Assembly (NCBI RefSeq): GCF_000378725.1
Contig: NZ_KB900376.1
Location: forward strand, 1-64,000
Direction of reading: 5' to 3'
Length of the DNA stretch: 64,000 bases
DNA from: Peptoniphilus lacrimalis DSM 7455
GTDB lineage: Bacteria; Bacillota; Clostridia; Tissierellales; Peptoniphilaceae
In this document: piece after piece, positions 26,853 to 36,098 of the stretch
How the letters are laid out: every line of letters starts with the position of its first letter
Position numbering within the stretch: position 1 is the stretch's first letter
Made by a program: the position numbers and the translations under genes
Notes under the pieces: generated by a model
What the model was told of the DNA's origin: nothing
Seen by the model: the letters and a program-made list of their open reading frames with translations, nothing else
Databases searched by the model: none

Positions 26853-28214
26853 TTACCCCACTATAATTTTTCCTTTTGCATATTTTGTTAATTTTTTATT
26901 TTTTCTCTTCAATACTCCCAAGGCTACAGTAGTTGGACCAACTCTACCTATAAACATTAAAAACGTCAATATTATTTTTGAAATATTTGAAAGAAATGGA
27001 GTTATCCCCCTTGTAATACCGACAGTACCAAAGGCTGAAACAGTTTCATAAAGTATATCAAGGAAGAAAAATTTTTCACCCTCTATAAGAGTTATAACCA
27101 TTGATACAAATAAAACAATACCTGAAGCTAAAAAGAATATTGTAATGGATCTTAAAATTACTTCCATTGGTATTCTCTTTTTGAAAATTGAAACCTCTTC
27201 ATCTCCTCTTAAAACCGAGAAAGTACTCATAACTAAAACCCCAAAAGTTGTTGTCTTAATACCTCCTCCAGTTGATGCCGGTGAAGCACCAATAAACATT
27301 AGTAAAATTGTTAAAACAACTGATGAACCTTTCATTAATCCTATATTAAGAGAATTAAAACCAGCCGTTCTTGAAGTTACCGACATAAAAAACGAAGACA
27401 AAATTTTTTCTTTTTGTGTGAATCCATGCATAGATGGTTCTTTATATTCCAATAGATAAAATGAAATTGTCCCGAATAATATCAAAAATGCTGTAATAGT
27501 TAAAGCCACTTTAGAATGTAGGGCTAATTTTCTAAATCTTCTAGACTTATATACATCATAAAAAACTGAATATCCCAAACCTCCAATGATTATTAGAAAT
27601 GCAATACTTAAATTAATTACCAGATCTCCCTTAAAGTCTACTAAGGAATTTCCAAAAATATCAAAGCCAGCATTACAAAAAGCTGAGATAGAATGGAATA
27701 AAGAATATATTAAGCCTGTAAAAGCACCATAAATTTGATTAAGTCTTATATATAAAACTGAAGCTCCCATAAATTCTACCACTAAAGAAAATATAATGAT
27801 ATTTTTTGATAATTTAACTATGCCGCTATAAGAATCCAGTCCTGCCCCTTCTTTAATAAGAAGTCTTTCAGTAAGTCCTATCTTTCTTCCTAACATCAAA
27901 GATACTAAAGAAATGATAAGCATTGTTCCAAGACCGCCCATTTGAATAAGTAAAATAATTACAAACTTTCCAAAAACTGACCAATACGAAGTTGTATTAA
28001 CTACAACAAGCCCTGTAACACAAGATGCGGATGCTGATGTAAATAGGGCATTAATAAAGCCTATTGATTTTCCATTTTTGGATGCAATAGGTAATGCCAA
28101 AAGAATCGCACCTATTAAAATTAAAATTAAAAAAGATAGGGATATAATAAGTTCTGGCTTTTTCACCCATCTTTTAATAATAGCTTTAAAAATTTTAAAC
28201 AATTTATTTTTCAT
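26853..28214 (-). CDS. ktrB: Potassium uptake channel subunit KtrB/TrkH
   Basis: This 453-residue membrane channel is built of four M1-P-M2 repeats. The four selectivity-filter segments can be read as SCVTGL (about 62), FCNAGF (about 180), SRTAGF (about 287) and FGTVGI (about 388), each with the conserved Gly. The start has KKPELIISLSFLILILIG as the first helix. The last residues (KGKIIVG) are short and basic, as in KtrB. It forms an operon with ktrA. Coupling to Na+ is usual for Ktr but is not proved here. Confidence 0.94.
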   Translation of the reverse strand: MKNKLFKIFKAIIKRWVKKPELIISLSFLILILIGAILLALPIASKNGKSIGFINALFTSASASCVTGLVVVNTTSYWSVFGKFVIILLIQMGGLGTMLIISLVSLMLGRKIGLTERLLIKEGAGLDSYSGIVKLSKNIIIFSLVVEFMGASVLYIRLNQIYGAFTGLIYSLFHSISAFCNAGFDIFGNSLVDFKGDLVINLSIAFLIIIGGLGYSVFYDVYKSRRFRKLALHSKVALTITAFLILFGTISFYLLEYKEPSMHGFTQKEKILSSFFMSVTSRTAGFNSLNIGLMKGSSVVLTILLMFIGASPASTGGGIKTTTFGVLVMSTFSVLRGDEEVSIFKKRIPMEVILRSITIFFLASGIVLFVSMVITLIEGEKFFFLDILYETVSAFGTVGITRGITPFLSNISKIILTFLMFIGRVGPTTVALGVLKRKNKKLTKYAKGKIIVG

Positions 28215-28443
28215 TCAATAAAACTCCCTGTTATCTAATATATACTTAAAATGAAAAAAAAGAAACAGAAATTTACATAATTATTAAATTAAATTTTTGT
28301 AAAAGAAAATTATAAAGCTTATATATAAAAATACTCTGATAAAAAATTAAATATCCTATGCCAAAGCTATGATATTCACAATTTGATAAAAAGATATAAA
28401 AAGAAGGGTGACAAGAGCCACCCACTTATTATTTTAATATAAA

Positions 28444-28956
28444 TCAATATATTTTTTTTAATAATCTGTTTGTAATTTGTCCAGTAACAATAACCAAAAA
28501 TGTTTCAATAGCAACCTTTACTACCCTTGTTGGTAGCAAGACTAAAAATCCATTGCCATATAATTGTGATAACCATAAGGTATTTAATAGACAATGAACA
28601 ATTATAGCTACTGCTATGCACGAAACTGCAATAACTAGATTATCTGACTTATTCTTCATGAAATAGTAGGAAATAAGTCCTGGAATTAAGCCTGTAAGCA
28701 TTGCGGATAAAGTAAAACCAAAATGCACTGTTCCTTGAGAATTAATAATAATCCCTAATAAATCTTCAACTACACCACAAATAGCTCCGACAAAGGGACC
28801 GTATAAAGTACCTGTAAGAACAATTGGCATCCAACCTATTCCTAATCTCAAATTTTCTGTAAGCATCACAGACAAAAACCTAGTTAAAATAATTGCAAGA
28901 GCAACTAAAATAGCTGATCTTGTTAAAGTTTTTGTAGACATGACTTGTCTTTGCAT
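28444..28956 (-). CDS. folT: Folate ECF transporter S component FolT
   Basis: This is the substrate-binding membrane subunit of an energy-coupling factor transporter for folates. It is 170 residues with six hydrophobic segments. The S-component start STKTLTRSAILVALAIIL contains the Ala/small-residue face that docks EcfT, and LGIGWMPIVLTGTLYGPFVGAICG follows. The substrate is supported by the THF riboswitch in its leader and by divergent folC. The ATP-binding and EcfT subunits are not nearby and are presumably shared. Confidence 0.93.
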   Translation of the reverse strand: MQRQVMSTKTLTRSAILVALAIILTRFLSVMLTENLRLGIGWMPIVLTGTLYGPFVGAICGVVEDLLGIIINSQGTVHFGFTLSAMLTGLIPGLISYYFMKNKSDNLVIAVSCIAVAIIVHCLLNTLWLSQLYGNGFLVLLPTRVVKVAIETFLVIVTGQITNRLLKKIY

Positions 28957-28988
28957 AAAAAAAGCTCCTTTCTTAAAAATAAGACAGA

Positions 28989-29089
28989 GCTAAACAGCGG
29001 TCGCAATAAAGAATCATAAGACTCTGCTTTTCGTCTAAGAGCAACTACCCATCTCTTAGCACTTGACGCTCTTTACCTACTCTGTTAAT
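28989..29089 (-). promoter_or_regulatory. Tetrahydrofolate (THF) riboswitch
   Basis: On the minus strand the leader of folT has the conserved blocks of the folT-type THF riboswitch in order: AACAGAGTAG, GCGTCAAGTG, GATGGGTAGTTG, GACGAAAAGC and finally GCGACCGCTGTT. The ends AACAG and CTGTT pair as helix P1. The aptamer ends 32 bases before the start codon, close to the ribosome site AAGGAG, so control of translation initiation is likely. This is a motif match by eye. Confidence 0.9.
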
Positions 29090-29091
29090 AT
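29063..29091 (+). promoter_or_regulatory. Candidate folC promoter inside the riboswitch DNA
   Basis: TTGACG (29063-29068), a 17-base spacer and TAATAT (29086-29091) on the plus strand, giving a leader of about 40 bases before folC. It overlaps the DNA that encodes the first half of the THF aptamer on the other strand. Confidence 0.5.
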
Positions 29092-29093
29092 CC

Positions 29094-29122
29094 ATTATAG
29101 AATAAACTAAAAATTAAAACAA
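29094..29122 (-). promoter_or_regulatory. Promoter of folT
   Basis: Minus strand: TTGTTT (29117-29122), a 17-base spacer and TATAAT (29094-29099), starting transcription directly upstream of the THF aptamer. Confidence 0.65.
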
Positions 29123-29137
29123 GTAAAAGAGGTTAAT

Positions 29138-30406
29138 ATGACATATATAAAATGGTTAATAGAAAGAAAAACACCTATGGTGGATTTTACTGTTGAAAAT
29201 GTAGCCTTTCTTCTAGAAAAATTAAATAAGCCTCAAGATAGGATTAAAACTATCCATATAAGTGGTACTAATGGCAAAGGCTCATTAGTATTTTACCTTG
29301 AAAATGCTCTTTTTCTTAATAATTATAAGGTAGGAACTTTTACATCTCCTTATATGACAGATATTAATGATTCTATTGAGATAAATGGACAAAAAATTTC
29401 AAATGAAGATTATGAAAATGTATTGGCAAAAATTTATCCAATTGTTTTAGAAATGGATAAAATTAATAAGTATGTAACAGGATTTGAAATACAAGTTGCA
29501 GCAGCTTTTCTTTATTTCTATGAAAAAAAAGTTGATGTTGCAATTATTGAGGTTGGCATGGGTGGACGATTTGATGCAACAAATGTTATGAAATCACCTC
29601 TACTTAGTGCTTTTACAAGCATATCCCTTGACCATGCAAATCTCTTAGGAAAAACTTTAAAAGAAATTGCATGGAATAAGGGAGGAATAATAAAAAAATC
29701 TAGACCAACTTTTTTGTACCCCCAAAAAGAAGAAGTTTACAAAGAGTTAAAAGAAATTGCCGATGAAAATAATTCTGAAATTTACAAGTTTGATTTTTCA
29801 GAAATTAATATTATAAATGAGGATATAAATGGAAATGAATTTTCTTTTAGAGAATATAAAAATGTTAGGACATCATTAATTGGTCGACATCAAGTCTACA
29901 ATGCATCTCTTGCCCTATCAATACTTAGCTATTTAAAAAATTTTTTTGTACTTGATGATGAAAAAATAAGGCAAGGAATTTATAAGACAACAAACCCAGC
30001 AAGGTTAGAAATCATATCAGATAAACCTTTGATTTTAATGGATGGCTCTCACAACGAAGAATCTATAAATTCTCTGATATCAAACTTAAATAAATTTAAT
30101 TATGAAAAATTAATTCTTGGCTTTTCAATATTAAGGGATAAAGAAAGAGAAAAAATAATAAAAAAATTGGCAAAATATGCAGATACAGTTGTTTTAACAG
30201 ACATTGATTCTGATAGAAAATCAGATATAAATGATTTATATAACATTTTTAAATCTTATACTGATAAGAAAATTTATATGGAAACTGATATAGAAAAAGC
30301 AGTTAATAAAACTCTAGAGCTCTCCTCTAAAAAAGATTTAATATTGTGGTGTGGAAGTTTATATCTAATAAAAGATATAAGGCGTTTTTTAAAAAATCAT
30401 AAATAG
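29138..30406 (+). CDS. folC: Folylpolyglutamate synthase / dihydrofolate synthase
   Basis: This Mur-ligase-family enzyme adds glutamate to folates so they stay in the cell; some members also make dihydrofolate. Its 422 residues hold the P-loop IHISGTNGKGSL (about 43-54), the loop FTSPYMTDINDSIEING, the metal/Lys region EVGMGGRFDATNV (about 137-150), SLDHANLLG and the C-terminal domain with LMDGSHN. It is divergent from the folate importer gene, so uptake and retention genes lie back to back. Confidence 0.95.
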   Translation: MTYIKWLIERKTPMVDFTVENVAFLLEKLNKPQDRIKTIHISGTNGKGSLVFYLENALFLNNYKVGTFTSPYMTDINDSIEINGQKISNEDYENVLAKIYPIVLEMDKINKYVTGFEIQVAAAFLYFYEKKVDVAIIEVGMGGRFDATNVMKSPLLSAFTSISLDHANLLGKTLKEIAWNKGGIIKKSRPTFLYPQKEEVYKELKEIADENNSEIYKFDFSEINIINEDINGNEFSFREYKNVRTSLIGRHQVYNASLALSILSYLKNFFVLDDEKIRQGIYKTTNPARLEIISDKPLILMDGSHNEESINSLISNLNKFNYEKLILGFSILRDKEREKIIKKLAKYADTVVLTDIDSDRKSDINDLYNIFKSYTDKKIYMETDIEKAVNKTLELSSKKDLILWCGSLYLIKDIRRFLKNHK

Positions 30407-30420
30407 ATAATTAATTAAAG

Positions 30421-30457
30421 AAAAAAGTAGCAATATGAAACTGCTACTTTTTTTAAA
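30421..30457 (+). terminator. Terminator of folC
   Basis: AAAAAAGTAGCA, a 9-base loop, TGCTACTTTTTTT: a perfect stem ending in a T run. Confidence 0.9.
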
Positions 30458-30545
30458 TAGAAAATTAAATTAATTATTTTTTTCAAGGGTTGTCCTAAAG
30501 AAAAGTCCGCCAAATAAACTTATTTAATCAGAAATTTGTATCAAA

Positions 30546-31181
30546 TTATCTCAAAGACAAAGGCTTGTCTAAAATTTCTTTTATAATAACAGCATTGGCC
30601 AGGTCTGAATCCAAAAAATGCAAATCAAATTCCCTTGAATCAGTTTTTTCACTATCTTTTCCACTAACTTCAACGTCATCAGAAGCTTTTTTGATTTCCA
30701 TTTTGTAAGCTTCTTCTTTTTTTTCTAACTGGTCATAGTATGCCTTTATCTGATTTTTTTCCTCTTGGGCCTTTCTCAAATATTCCTTATTGTCAAATTT
30801 TTTTACATTACTGTTTTCCTTCTTTTCAAATAAATTTTTAACAAAATCATGTGCCATTTCTCTATTTGAATCAACTCCATGAGATAAGATGTCCTTCAAC
30901 TCTTGAAATGCACTATTATATTCTGGACTTCGTGGTTCTTTTTGAAGTTTTTTATTTGTAAGAATAGGATTTTTAGAAATGCTCTTTATAATCTCCCTAT
31001 TTCTTTTAGCACTTTCAGATGAGAATTTTATTTCTCTTTCTTTATTTTCTTTAAGTTTTTTGGAATATTCTGTTTCCTTAGAAGATGTTTTTACTCTTCC
31101 TCTCGCCTTCGACTTCTTTAAAATGTTAGACAAAGAAAAAGCGTAAGCAACAATAATTAAAAAAATTGAAATTTTTGGCAT
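30546..31181 (-). CDS. Uncharacterised membrane-anchored coiled-coil protein
   Basis: I do not recognise a family. The 211 residues have one N-terminal hydrophobic helix (about 3-18) followed by a strongly charged, Lys/Glu/Ser-rich region that should be helical and partly coiled coil (LRKAQEEKNQIKAYYDQLEKKEEAYKM, residues about 128-154, is broken here by eye only). The end FLDSDLANAVIIKEILDKPLSLR is less charged and could be a small folded piece. Its ATG overlaps the floA stop codon (TAATG), so it is coupled to flotillin and may act at the same membrane domains. The stretch 30458-30545 after it has no gene. Confidence 0.6.
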   Translation of the reverse strand: MPKISIFLIIVAYAFSLSNILKKSKARGRVKTSSKETEYSKKLKENKEREIKFSSESAKRNREIIKSISKNPILTNKKLQKEPRSPEYNSAFQELKDILSHGVDSNREMAHDFVKNLFEKKENSNVKKFDNKEYLRKAQEEKNQIKAYYDQLEKKEEAYKMEIKKASDDVEVSGKDSEKTDSREFDLHFLDSDLANAVIIKEILDKPLSLR

Positions 31182-32173
31182 TATTTATTTTCCTTTTTAG
31201 TTTTATCACTGGTCTTAGAGATAGAATTTCTCATATCTGTATCTGAATTTAAATTTTTAATCTTATAATAATCTATAGCTCCTAAATTTCCAGATTTTAA
31301 AGCTTGTGCCATTGCAATAGGAACTTCTGATTCTGCTTCAACAACCTTAGCTCTCATAGCTTCAACTTCAGCCTTCATTTCTTGTTCACGAGCAAGAGCC
31401 ATGGCACGTCTTTCGCTAGCCTTTGCTTCAGCAATTCTCTTATCAGCTTCAGCTTGGTCTGTTTGAAGCCTAGCACCTATATTTCTAGCTACATCTACAT
31501 CTGCAATATCAATTGATAAAATTTCATAAGCTGTTCCAGAATCAAGTCCCTTTTCTAAAACTACTTTTGAAATTGTGTCTGGATTTTCCAAAACTGATTT
31601 ATAAGATTTAGAAGAACCTACAGTTGTTACAATACCTTCACCAACTCTAGCTATTATAGTTTCTTCTCCAGCTCCACCGACAAGTCTATCAATGTTTGCC
31701 CTTACTGTAACTTTTGCTTTTACAATAACTTCAATACCATCTTGAGCAACCGCTGAAATATTTGGAGTTTCTATAACTTTTGGATTTACAGAAACTTGCA
31801 CAGCTTCCAAAACATTTCTACCAGCCAAATCTATAGCTGCAGCTCTTTCAAATTGAAGAGGTATGTTTGCTCTTTGGGCAGCAATTAAGGCATCTACAAG
31901 AGTATTTACATTTCCTCCTGCTAAGTAGTGGGCTTCAAGACCAGAAATATCAAGGTTAAGACCTGCTTTTGTAGCCTTTATGGATGGATTTACAATCCTT
32001 GATGGTCTTACACGTCTTAACTTCATACCCACAAGATCAGAAATTTTAATTCTTACACCTGAGAAAAATGCCGTAATCCAAAGTCCCACAGGTACAAAAG
32101 AAAAAAACATTATTAAAAATACGAACACTAAGATTATGATTCCTAAAGAACCAACTTGAAAAATATTAGTCAT
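31181..32173 (-). CDS. floA: Flotillin-like protein FloA
   Basis: This 330-residue scaffold protein of ordered membrane domains has an N-terminal membrane segment (about residues 6-32) and the FloA block [18 protein letters not shown]. An SPFH-like domain follows ([25 protein letters not shown]), then a long Ala/Glu/Arg coiled coil near 225-290. The open frame reaches 32191, but AAGGAG lies five bases before the ATG at 32173, which also avoids overlap with nfeD. nfeD directly upstream is the standard partner. Confidence 0.95.
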   Translation of the reverse strand: MTNIFQVGSLGIIILVFVFLIMFFSFVPVGLWITAFFSGVRIKISDLVGMKLRRVRPSRIVNPSIKATKAGLNLDISGLEAHYLAGGNVNTLVDALIAAQRANIPLQFERAAAIDLAGRNVLEAVQVSVNPKVIETPNISAVAQDGIEVIVKAKVTVRANIDRLVGGAGEETIIARVGEGIVTTVGSSKSYKSVLENPDTISKVVLEKGLDSGTAYEILSIDIADVDVARNIGARLQTDQAEADKRIAEAKASERRAMALAREQEMKAEVEAMRAKVVEAESEVPIAMAQALKSGNLGAIDYYKIKNLNSDTDMRNSISKTSDKTKKENK

Positions 32174-32187
32174 ATACACTCCTTTAA

Positions 32188-33024
32188 TCAATTTTTTTCA
32201 ACAAAAATTTTTGAACCACTAATTTTTATTATAACAACTTTTTCATCTTTATCTATATAAGAATTTGAAGAAATAACCTCAAATTCTCCCTTACATCTTT
32301 CATCTTCCTTATTATTTATAAGTCTTGCCTTTCCTACAGGTCTTAAAGGGCTTATAGTTAAAAGAATATCTCCAACTTTTACACAAGGACTATCAACGCT
32401 TAAATAACCTTGTTCGCTTGAAGATTCTTTTTTTAGTAAAAATTTGTCTAAAATTTTCAAATTATAACCCAATTTAAAAAGTATAAATCCAAGAATTAAG
32501 GAAATTATCAAAGCTATAGCCAAAGATACTAGGGCAAAGGTAAAATCTCCCATTGAATTAATTAAACCTAAGGCTAAAAGAATCATACCTGAAATACCGG
32601 GTAGACCAAAACCAGGGACTAAAAGTTCTATAAAGATAAGGATGATACCAACCATAAACATAACAAAACTGCTTATACTAGCACTTCCTGCCGAAAAGGT
32701 ACCTAAAAAGAATAGGAATATACTTATTATTGAAATGAGTCCACCTAGACCAAACCCTGGACTAAAAATTTCAAAGACAATAGCCATCATGGCAATAGTT
32801 AGTAAAATTCTATGAACATTTCTATTTAGCAGTAGCTTCTCTAAAGTGTTTGCTAAAGAATTATCTTCATTATTTCTATTTGAAGAACTAAGATCACTAT
32901 AATTTTTTGAGCTTACATAAGATAAGGTATAAGATCTATCCTTGTCAAAAATTTCTTGGGCAAAAACATTTGAAAAAGAAACTGCAAAAATTAGCATTAA
33001 AATAATTGCTATAAACTTCTTCAT
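32188..33024 (-). CDS. nfeD: NfeD family membrane protein
   Basis: This 278-residue partner of flotillin has a signal peptide (1-22) and a short variable region. Four to five membrane helices follow, with the typical [12 protein letters not shown] and [13 protein letters not shown] repeats (near 85 and 132), and the end is a soluble OB-fold (about 205-276, [19 protein letters not shown]). It lacks the N-terminal ClpP-like protease of long NfeD proteins, so it is a short NfeD1b-type member. It is the first gene of the nfeD-floA-unknown unit. Confidence 0.92.
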   Translation of the reverse strand: MKKFIAIILMLIFAVSFSNVFAQEIFDKDRSYTLSYVSSKNYSDLSSSNRNNEDNSLANTLEKLLLNRNVHRILLTIAMMAIVFEIFSPGFGLGGLISIISIFLFFLGTFSAGSASISSFVMFMVGIILIFIELLVPGFGLPGISGMILLALGLINSMGDFTFALVSLAIALIISLILGFILFKLGYNLKILDKFLLKKESSSEQGYLSVDSPCVKVGDILLTISPLRPVGKARLINNKEDERCKGEFEVISSNSYIDKDEKVVIIKISGSKIFVEKN

Positions 33025-33304
33025 ATAAACCTCCTATTTATTTATACCCATAAAAAATACCTTCTAAGAAATTTTTATTCTAATAGATATTATATATTAT
33101 TTTCTTGTTACAATGTGTAAATAATAAAAAAAGTATCTATAGTTTTGAAAAATCCATATTAAATTAAAAATATTATCTAATATTCCTACCACTATATTTC
33201 CCCTTAATATAAGACAATCATATATGTAATAAATTTATTTTAATTCCAAGGGCAATTTGAAAATCCAAAATTTATCAATTTACTTTAAAATATATTAAGT
33301 TTTT

Positions 33305-33335
33305 TAACAATTATCATTATCTATAAACTATAATA
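33305..33335 (+). promoter_or_regulatory. Candidate promoter of the VOC gene
   Basis: TTAACA near 33306 and TATAAT near 33330 have a spacer of 18-19 bases, upstream of AAGGAGG and the start at 33358. The stretch 33025-33300 before it holds no gene; it must contain the nfeD promoter but no clear box is seen. Confidence 0.4.
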
Positions 33336-33357
33336 TAAGCGTATAAGGAGGTTACTT

Positions 33358-33816
33358 ATGTATATTAGAAAAGTCAGTCATATAGGTCTTACAGTTACAA
33401 ATTTACAAAGGTCTATAGAATTTTATAGAGATATATTAGGTTTATACTACAAGGGTCAAATGGTGATGGAGGGAGCTTCTTCAGATGAGCTTTTCCAAAA
33501 GAAAAATATTTACGCAAAAGTAGGATATCTTTCTTATTCAAAAGAAAATTCTCCAGCCGATATAGAGCTTATTGAGTTTGTTGGAACTCCAATTACAAAA
33601 AGAAGTCCTAGTTTATTTGAAACTTCAATTTCAGAGTTATGTTTTGAAGTTTGGGATATAGAAAAATTTTATGAAATGCTCAAAGCAAAAAACGTAAAAA
33701 CTATGTCTAGTCCTCAAGAATTTGATTCTACAAAGTATGGTATGGGAAAAAGTAAAGCCTTATATTTTTATGACCCAGACGGAAATATATTAGAAGCAAT
33801 AACACCAATAGATTAA
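33358..33816 (+). CDS. VOC family (glyoxalase-like) protein
   Basis: This 152-residue protein has two beta-alpha-beta-beta-beta modules of the vicinal oxygen chelate fold. Metal ligands can be read as His in VSHIGLTVTNL (about 8), Glu in IELIEFVG (about 71) and Glu in NILEAITP (about 147). DPDGN is the usual end motif. The family includes glyoxalase I, dioxygenases and fosfomycin-resistance proteins; the specific reaction cannot be told. It is a lone gene with a strong ribosome site. Confidence 0.85.
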   Translation: MYIRKVSHIGLTVTNLQRSIEFYRDILGLYYKGQMVMEGASSDELFQKKNIYAKVGYLSYSKENSPADIELIEFVGTPITKRSPSLFETSISELCFEVWDIEKFYEMLKAKNVKTMSSPQEFDSTKYGMGKSKALYFYDPDGNILEAITPID

Positions 33817-33825
33817 TACTTATAA

Positions 33826-33854
33826 TAAAAAAACCTAGGATATTTTCCTAGGTT
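33826..33854 (-). terminator. Terminator of rpsU-yqeY
   Basis: The 9-bp stem AACCTAGGA/TCCTAGGTT (33832-33854) is followed on the minus strand by seven T. It can also slow plus-strand transcripts from the VOC gene. Confidence 0.85.
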
Positions 33855-34296
33855 AATTTAATAATTCTCTTGCTATTTTATTAACAGCGTTACCGTCAGC
33901 CTTTCCTTTTACTTGCGGCATGACAGCTTTCATCAATTTTCCAATGTCTTTCATTGAGGAAATATTTTCTTTATCAATTGCATCTTTTACAATTTCTTTT
34001 AAATCTTCTTGGGAAAGCTGTTTTGGTAAATATTCCAACAGAATTTTCATTTCGTCTTCAGTTTGTTTTACTAAATCTTCCCTATTTCCTTTTTTGAAAT
34101 CTTCAATTGATGATTTTTTCTCTTTTAACTGCTTTGATATAATTGTGAGAATATCTTCGTCAGTAAGCTCAATACGTTCATCAACTTCTCTTTGTTTAAT
34201 GGCTGAGCGTATTAGAGTTATAACATCTTTTCTTAATTTGTTATGGCTCTTCATTGCATCTTTAAGGTCTGCCATTAACTTGTCTTTTATAGACAT
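33853..34296 (-). CDS. yqeY: GatB/YqeY domain protein
   Basis: This 147-residue cytoplasmic protein resembles the tail domain of the GatB subunit of tRNA-dependent amidotransferase. It has the family start KLMADLKDAMKSHNKLRKDVITLIRSAIK and end MKDIGKLMKAVMPQVKGKADGNAVNKIARELL. The role is thought to lie in tRNA or translation but is not settled. It follows rpsU in the same direction by 12 bases, the common order in Firmicutes. Confidence 0.93.
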   Translation of the reverse strand: MSIKDKLMADLKDAMKSHNKLRKDVITLIRSAIKQREVDERIELTDEDILTIISKQLKEKKSSIEDFKKGNREDLVKQTEDEMKILLEYLPKQLSQEDLKEIVKDAIDKENISSMKDIGKLMKAVMPQVKGKADGNAVNKIARELLN

Positions 34297-34308
34297 AATT
34301 CACCCTCT

Positions 34309-34488
34309 TTAGAATCTATGCTTTTTACGACGCGCTTCTTCAGATTTTTTCTTTCTTCTTACGCTTGGTTTTTCGTAATGTTCTCTTTTTCTAACTTCTT
34401 TTAAAACTCCACTATTGGCGCATTGTCTCTTAAATCTTTTAAGAGCATTGTCTAAAGATTCATTTTCTCCAACCCTAATTTCTGACAA
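34309..34488 (-). CDS. rpsU: Ribosomal protein S21 (TTG start)
   Basis: This 59-residue 30S protein is too short for most ORF lists. Translation from TTG at 34488 gives [20 protein letters not shown], then [20 protein letters not shown] and a basic tail ending KKHRF, a complete S21. The ribosome site AGGAGGG lies five bases upstream of the TTG, and no ATG is available nearby. It heads the rpsU-yqeY unit. Confidence 0.96.
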   Translation of the reverse strand: MSEIRVGENESLDNALKRFKRQCANSGVLKEVRKREHYEKPSVRRKKKSEEARRKKHRF

Positions 34489-34535
34489 AATATCCCTCCT
34501 CTCATAGAAAAGAGTCGCCTCTCGGCATCAGAAAT

Positions 34536-34564
34536 ATTATATAATAAATTAATAGAAACTTCAA
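34536..34564 (-). promoter_or_regulatory. Promoter of rpsU-yqeY
   Basis: Minus strand: TTGAAG (34559-34564), a 17-base spacer and TATAAT (34536-34541). A small GC-rich hairpin (GCCGAGAGGC region, about 34511-34526) lies in the leader. Confidence 0.65.
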
Positions 34565-34606
34565 TATTATTTTACAAATTCCTATAAAATCAATATTTAC
34601 AGATAA

Positions 34607-36013
34607 TTAATCTTCATATAAATAATTATATGATAAAATCTCTCCATTGTTATTTCTTATGTCAAAATCTCTATATATCTTTTTAACTTCTTTTAATAAA
34701 ATAAATAAACCTATTATATTTGGTATTACCATAAGACCATTAAACATGTCCGCCATTTCCCAAACTAATTCAATTTTTAATACTGAGCCTAAAATTATAA
34801 ATAAAAGTACCAAAAATTGATAAATTCTCAAATAAACTTTTTTCTTGAATAAAAATTTAATGTTTGATTCTCCAAAATAATACCAACCTACAAGAGTGGT
34901 GAAGGCAAAGAATGTTAAAGAAATTGCCAAGAAAGATGAACCAACTTTTCCAAAAGCAATTTTAAAAGCTTCCATTGTAATCATTACAGATTGAAGGCTG
35001 TCTATTTGATAAGTCTTTGTTGCAATTACAACCACTGATGTTGCAGTACATACAAGCATAGTGTCAACAAAAACTCCAATCATTGCAACGCAGCCTTGTA
35101 TTACTGGATGATCAACATGGGCAACCGCATGAGAATTTGGTGTTGAACCCATACCAGCTTCATTGGAAAAAAGTCCTCTTGCAATCCCATATCTTATGGC
35201 AGTTTTAACAGCAATACCTGTAGCTCCACCTAAAAGTGCCTTAGATGAAAAAGCACCTTCAAAAATTGCTTTAAAAGTAGGACCAATCATATTTGAAAAT
35301 CTTACCATTACAACTATTGAACCTAATAAATAAATTACAGCCATAAATGGCACGACTGTTTCTGCAAACTTTGCAATTCTTCCCATTCCACCTATAAAAA
35401 TAAATGCAGCAAAAACAGAAATAACAAAACCTATAATAATTGCAGGCATATTAAAAGCTTCTGCTAATGCAAGGCTTATGGAATTAGATTGCACCATATT
35501 ACCAACAAAGCCTAGGGCAACAACAATTAAAACTGCAAAAGTTGTTGCTAAAAACTTTCCTAGATTTTCAAAACCTTTATTTTTTAGACCTTGTGATAAA
35601 TAATAAGCAGGCCCACCTACTAAATCACCGTTTCTTCTTCTCCTGTATTTTTGAGCAAGAATTGCCTCTACTGAAATTGTGGACATACCAAAAATTGCTG
35701 TCATCCACATCCAAAAAACTGCTCCAGGACCTCCCATTGAAATGGCGGCAGCAACTCCACCTATATTTCCTGTACCAACTTGAGCAGCTACTGCTGTTGC
35801 CAAGGCTTGAAAAGATGACATTGAGCCTTTTTTAGTTTTTTTCTTATTAAAAATTCCTCCAAACGTCGATTTAAAACCTATAGGCAACCTTTTCAACTGA
35901 GGAAATCCTAAATAAATAGTGGAGAAAATTCCAAAACCTAGCAATATTATCATCATAGGTGGTCCCCACAAAATACTATTAATATTTTTAACAATATTAG
36001 TTAAATCAAGCAT
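34607..36013 (-). CDS. Alanine/glycine:cation symporter (AGCS family)
   Basis: This sodium-coupled amino acid carrier of 468 residues has about 10-11 membrane helices. Family motifs seen are SMSSFQALATAVAAQVGTGNIGGVAAAI (about 60-87), GGPAYYLSQGL (about 130) and GLFSNEAGMGSTPNSHA (about 278). The open frame starts at 36067, but TAAGGAG lies before the ATG at 36013, and the longer start would cross the V-ATPase terminator, so 36013 is used. It is probably a single-gene unit. Confidence 0.93.
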   Translation of the reverse strand: MLDLTNIVKNINSILWGPPMMIILLGFGIFSTIYLGFPQLKRLPIGFKSTFGGIFNKKKTKKGSMSSFQALATAVAAQVGTGNIGGVAAAISMGGPGAVFWMWMTAIFGMSTISVEAILAQKYRRRRNGDLVGGPAYYLSQGLKNKGFENLGKFLATTFAVLIVVALGFVGNMVQSNSISLALAEAFNMPAIIIGFVISVFAAFIFIGGMGRIAKFAETVVPFMAVIYLLGSIVVMVRFSNMIGPTFKAIFEGAFSSKALLGGATGIAVKTAIRYGIARGLFSNEAGMGSTPNSHAVAHVDHPVIQGCVAMIGVFVDTMLVCTATSVVVIATKTYQIDSLQSVMITMEAFKIAFGKVGSSFLAISLTFFAFTTLVGWYYFGESNIKFLFKKKVYLRIYQFLVLLFIILGSVLKIELVWEMADMFNGLMVIPNIIGLFILLKEVKKIYRDFDIRNNNGEILSYNYLYED

Positions 36014-36034
36014 ATATCTTCTCCTTAAAAAATT

Positions 36035-36064
36035 ATAAAAAATAGCATGCAAAATCTTGCATGC
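36035..36064 (-). terminator. Terminator of the V-type ATPase operon
   Basis: GCATGCAA, a 4-base loop, TTGCATGC (36045-36064), then TATTTTTTA on the minus strand. Confidence 0.85.
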
Positions 36065-36098
36065 CATAGATTATAACATAACTTTTAGTTTTAATAAA

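Noticed and set aside
26575-27051. 158-codon plus-strand frame
   Set aside because: Shadow of ktrA and ktrB, both clearly identified on the minus strand.
33920-34312. 130-codon plus-strand frame
   Set aside because: Shadow of yqeY; Ser/Phe-rich antisense product with no start site.
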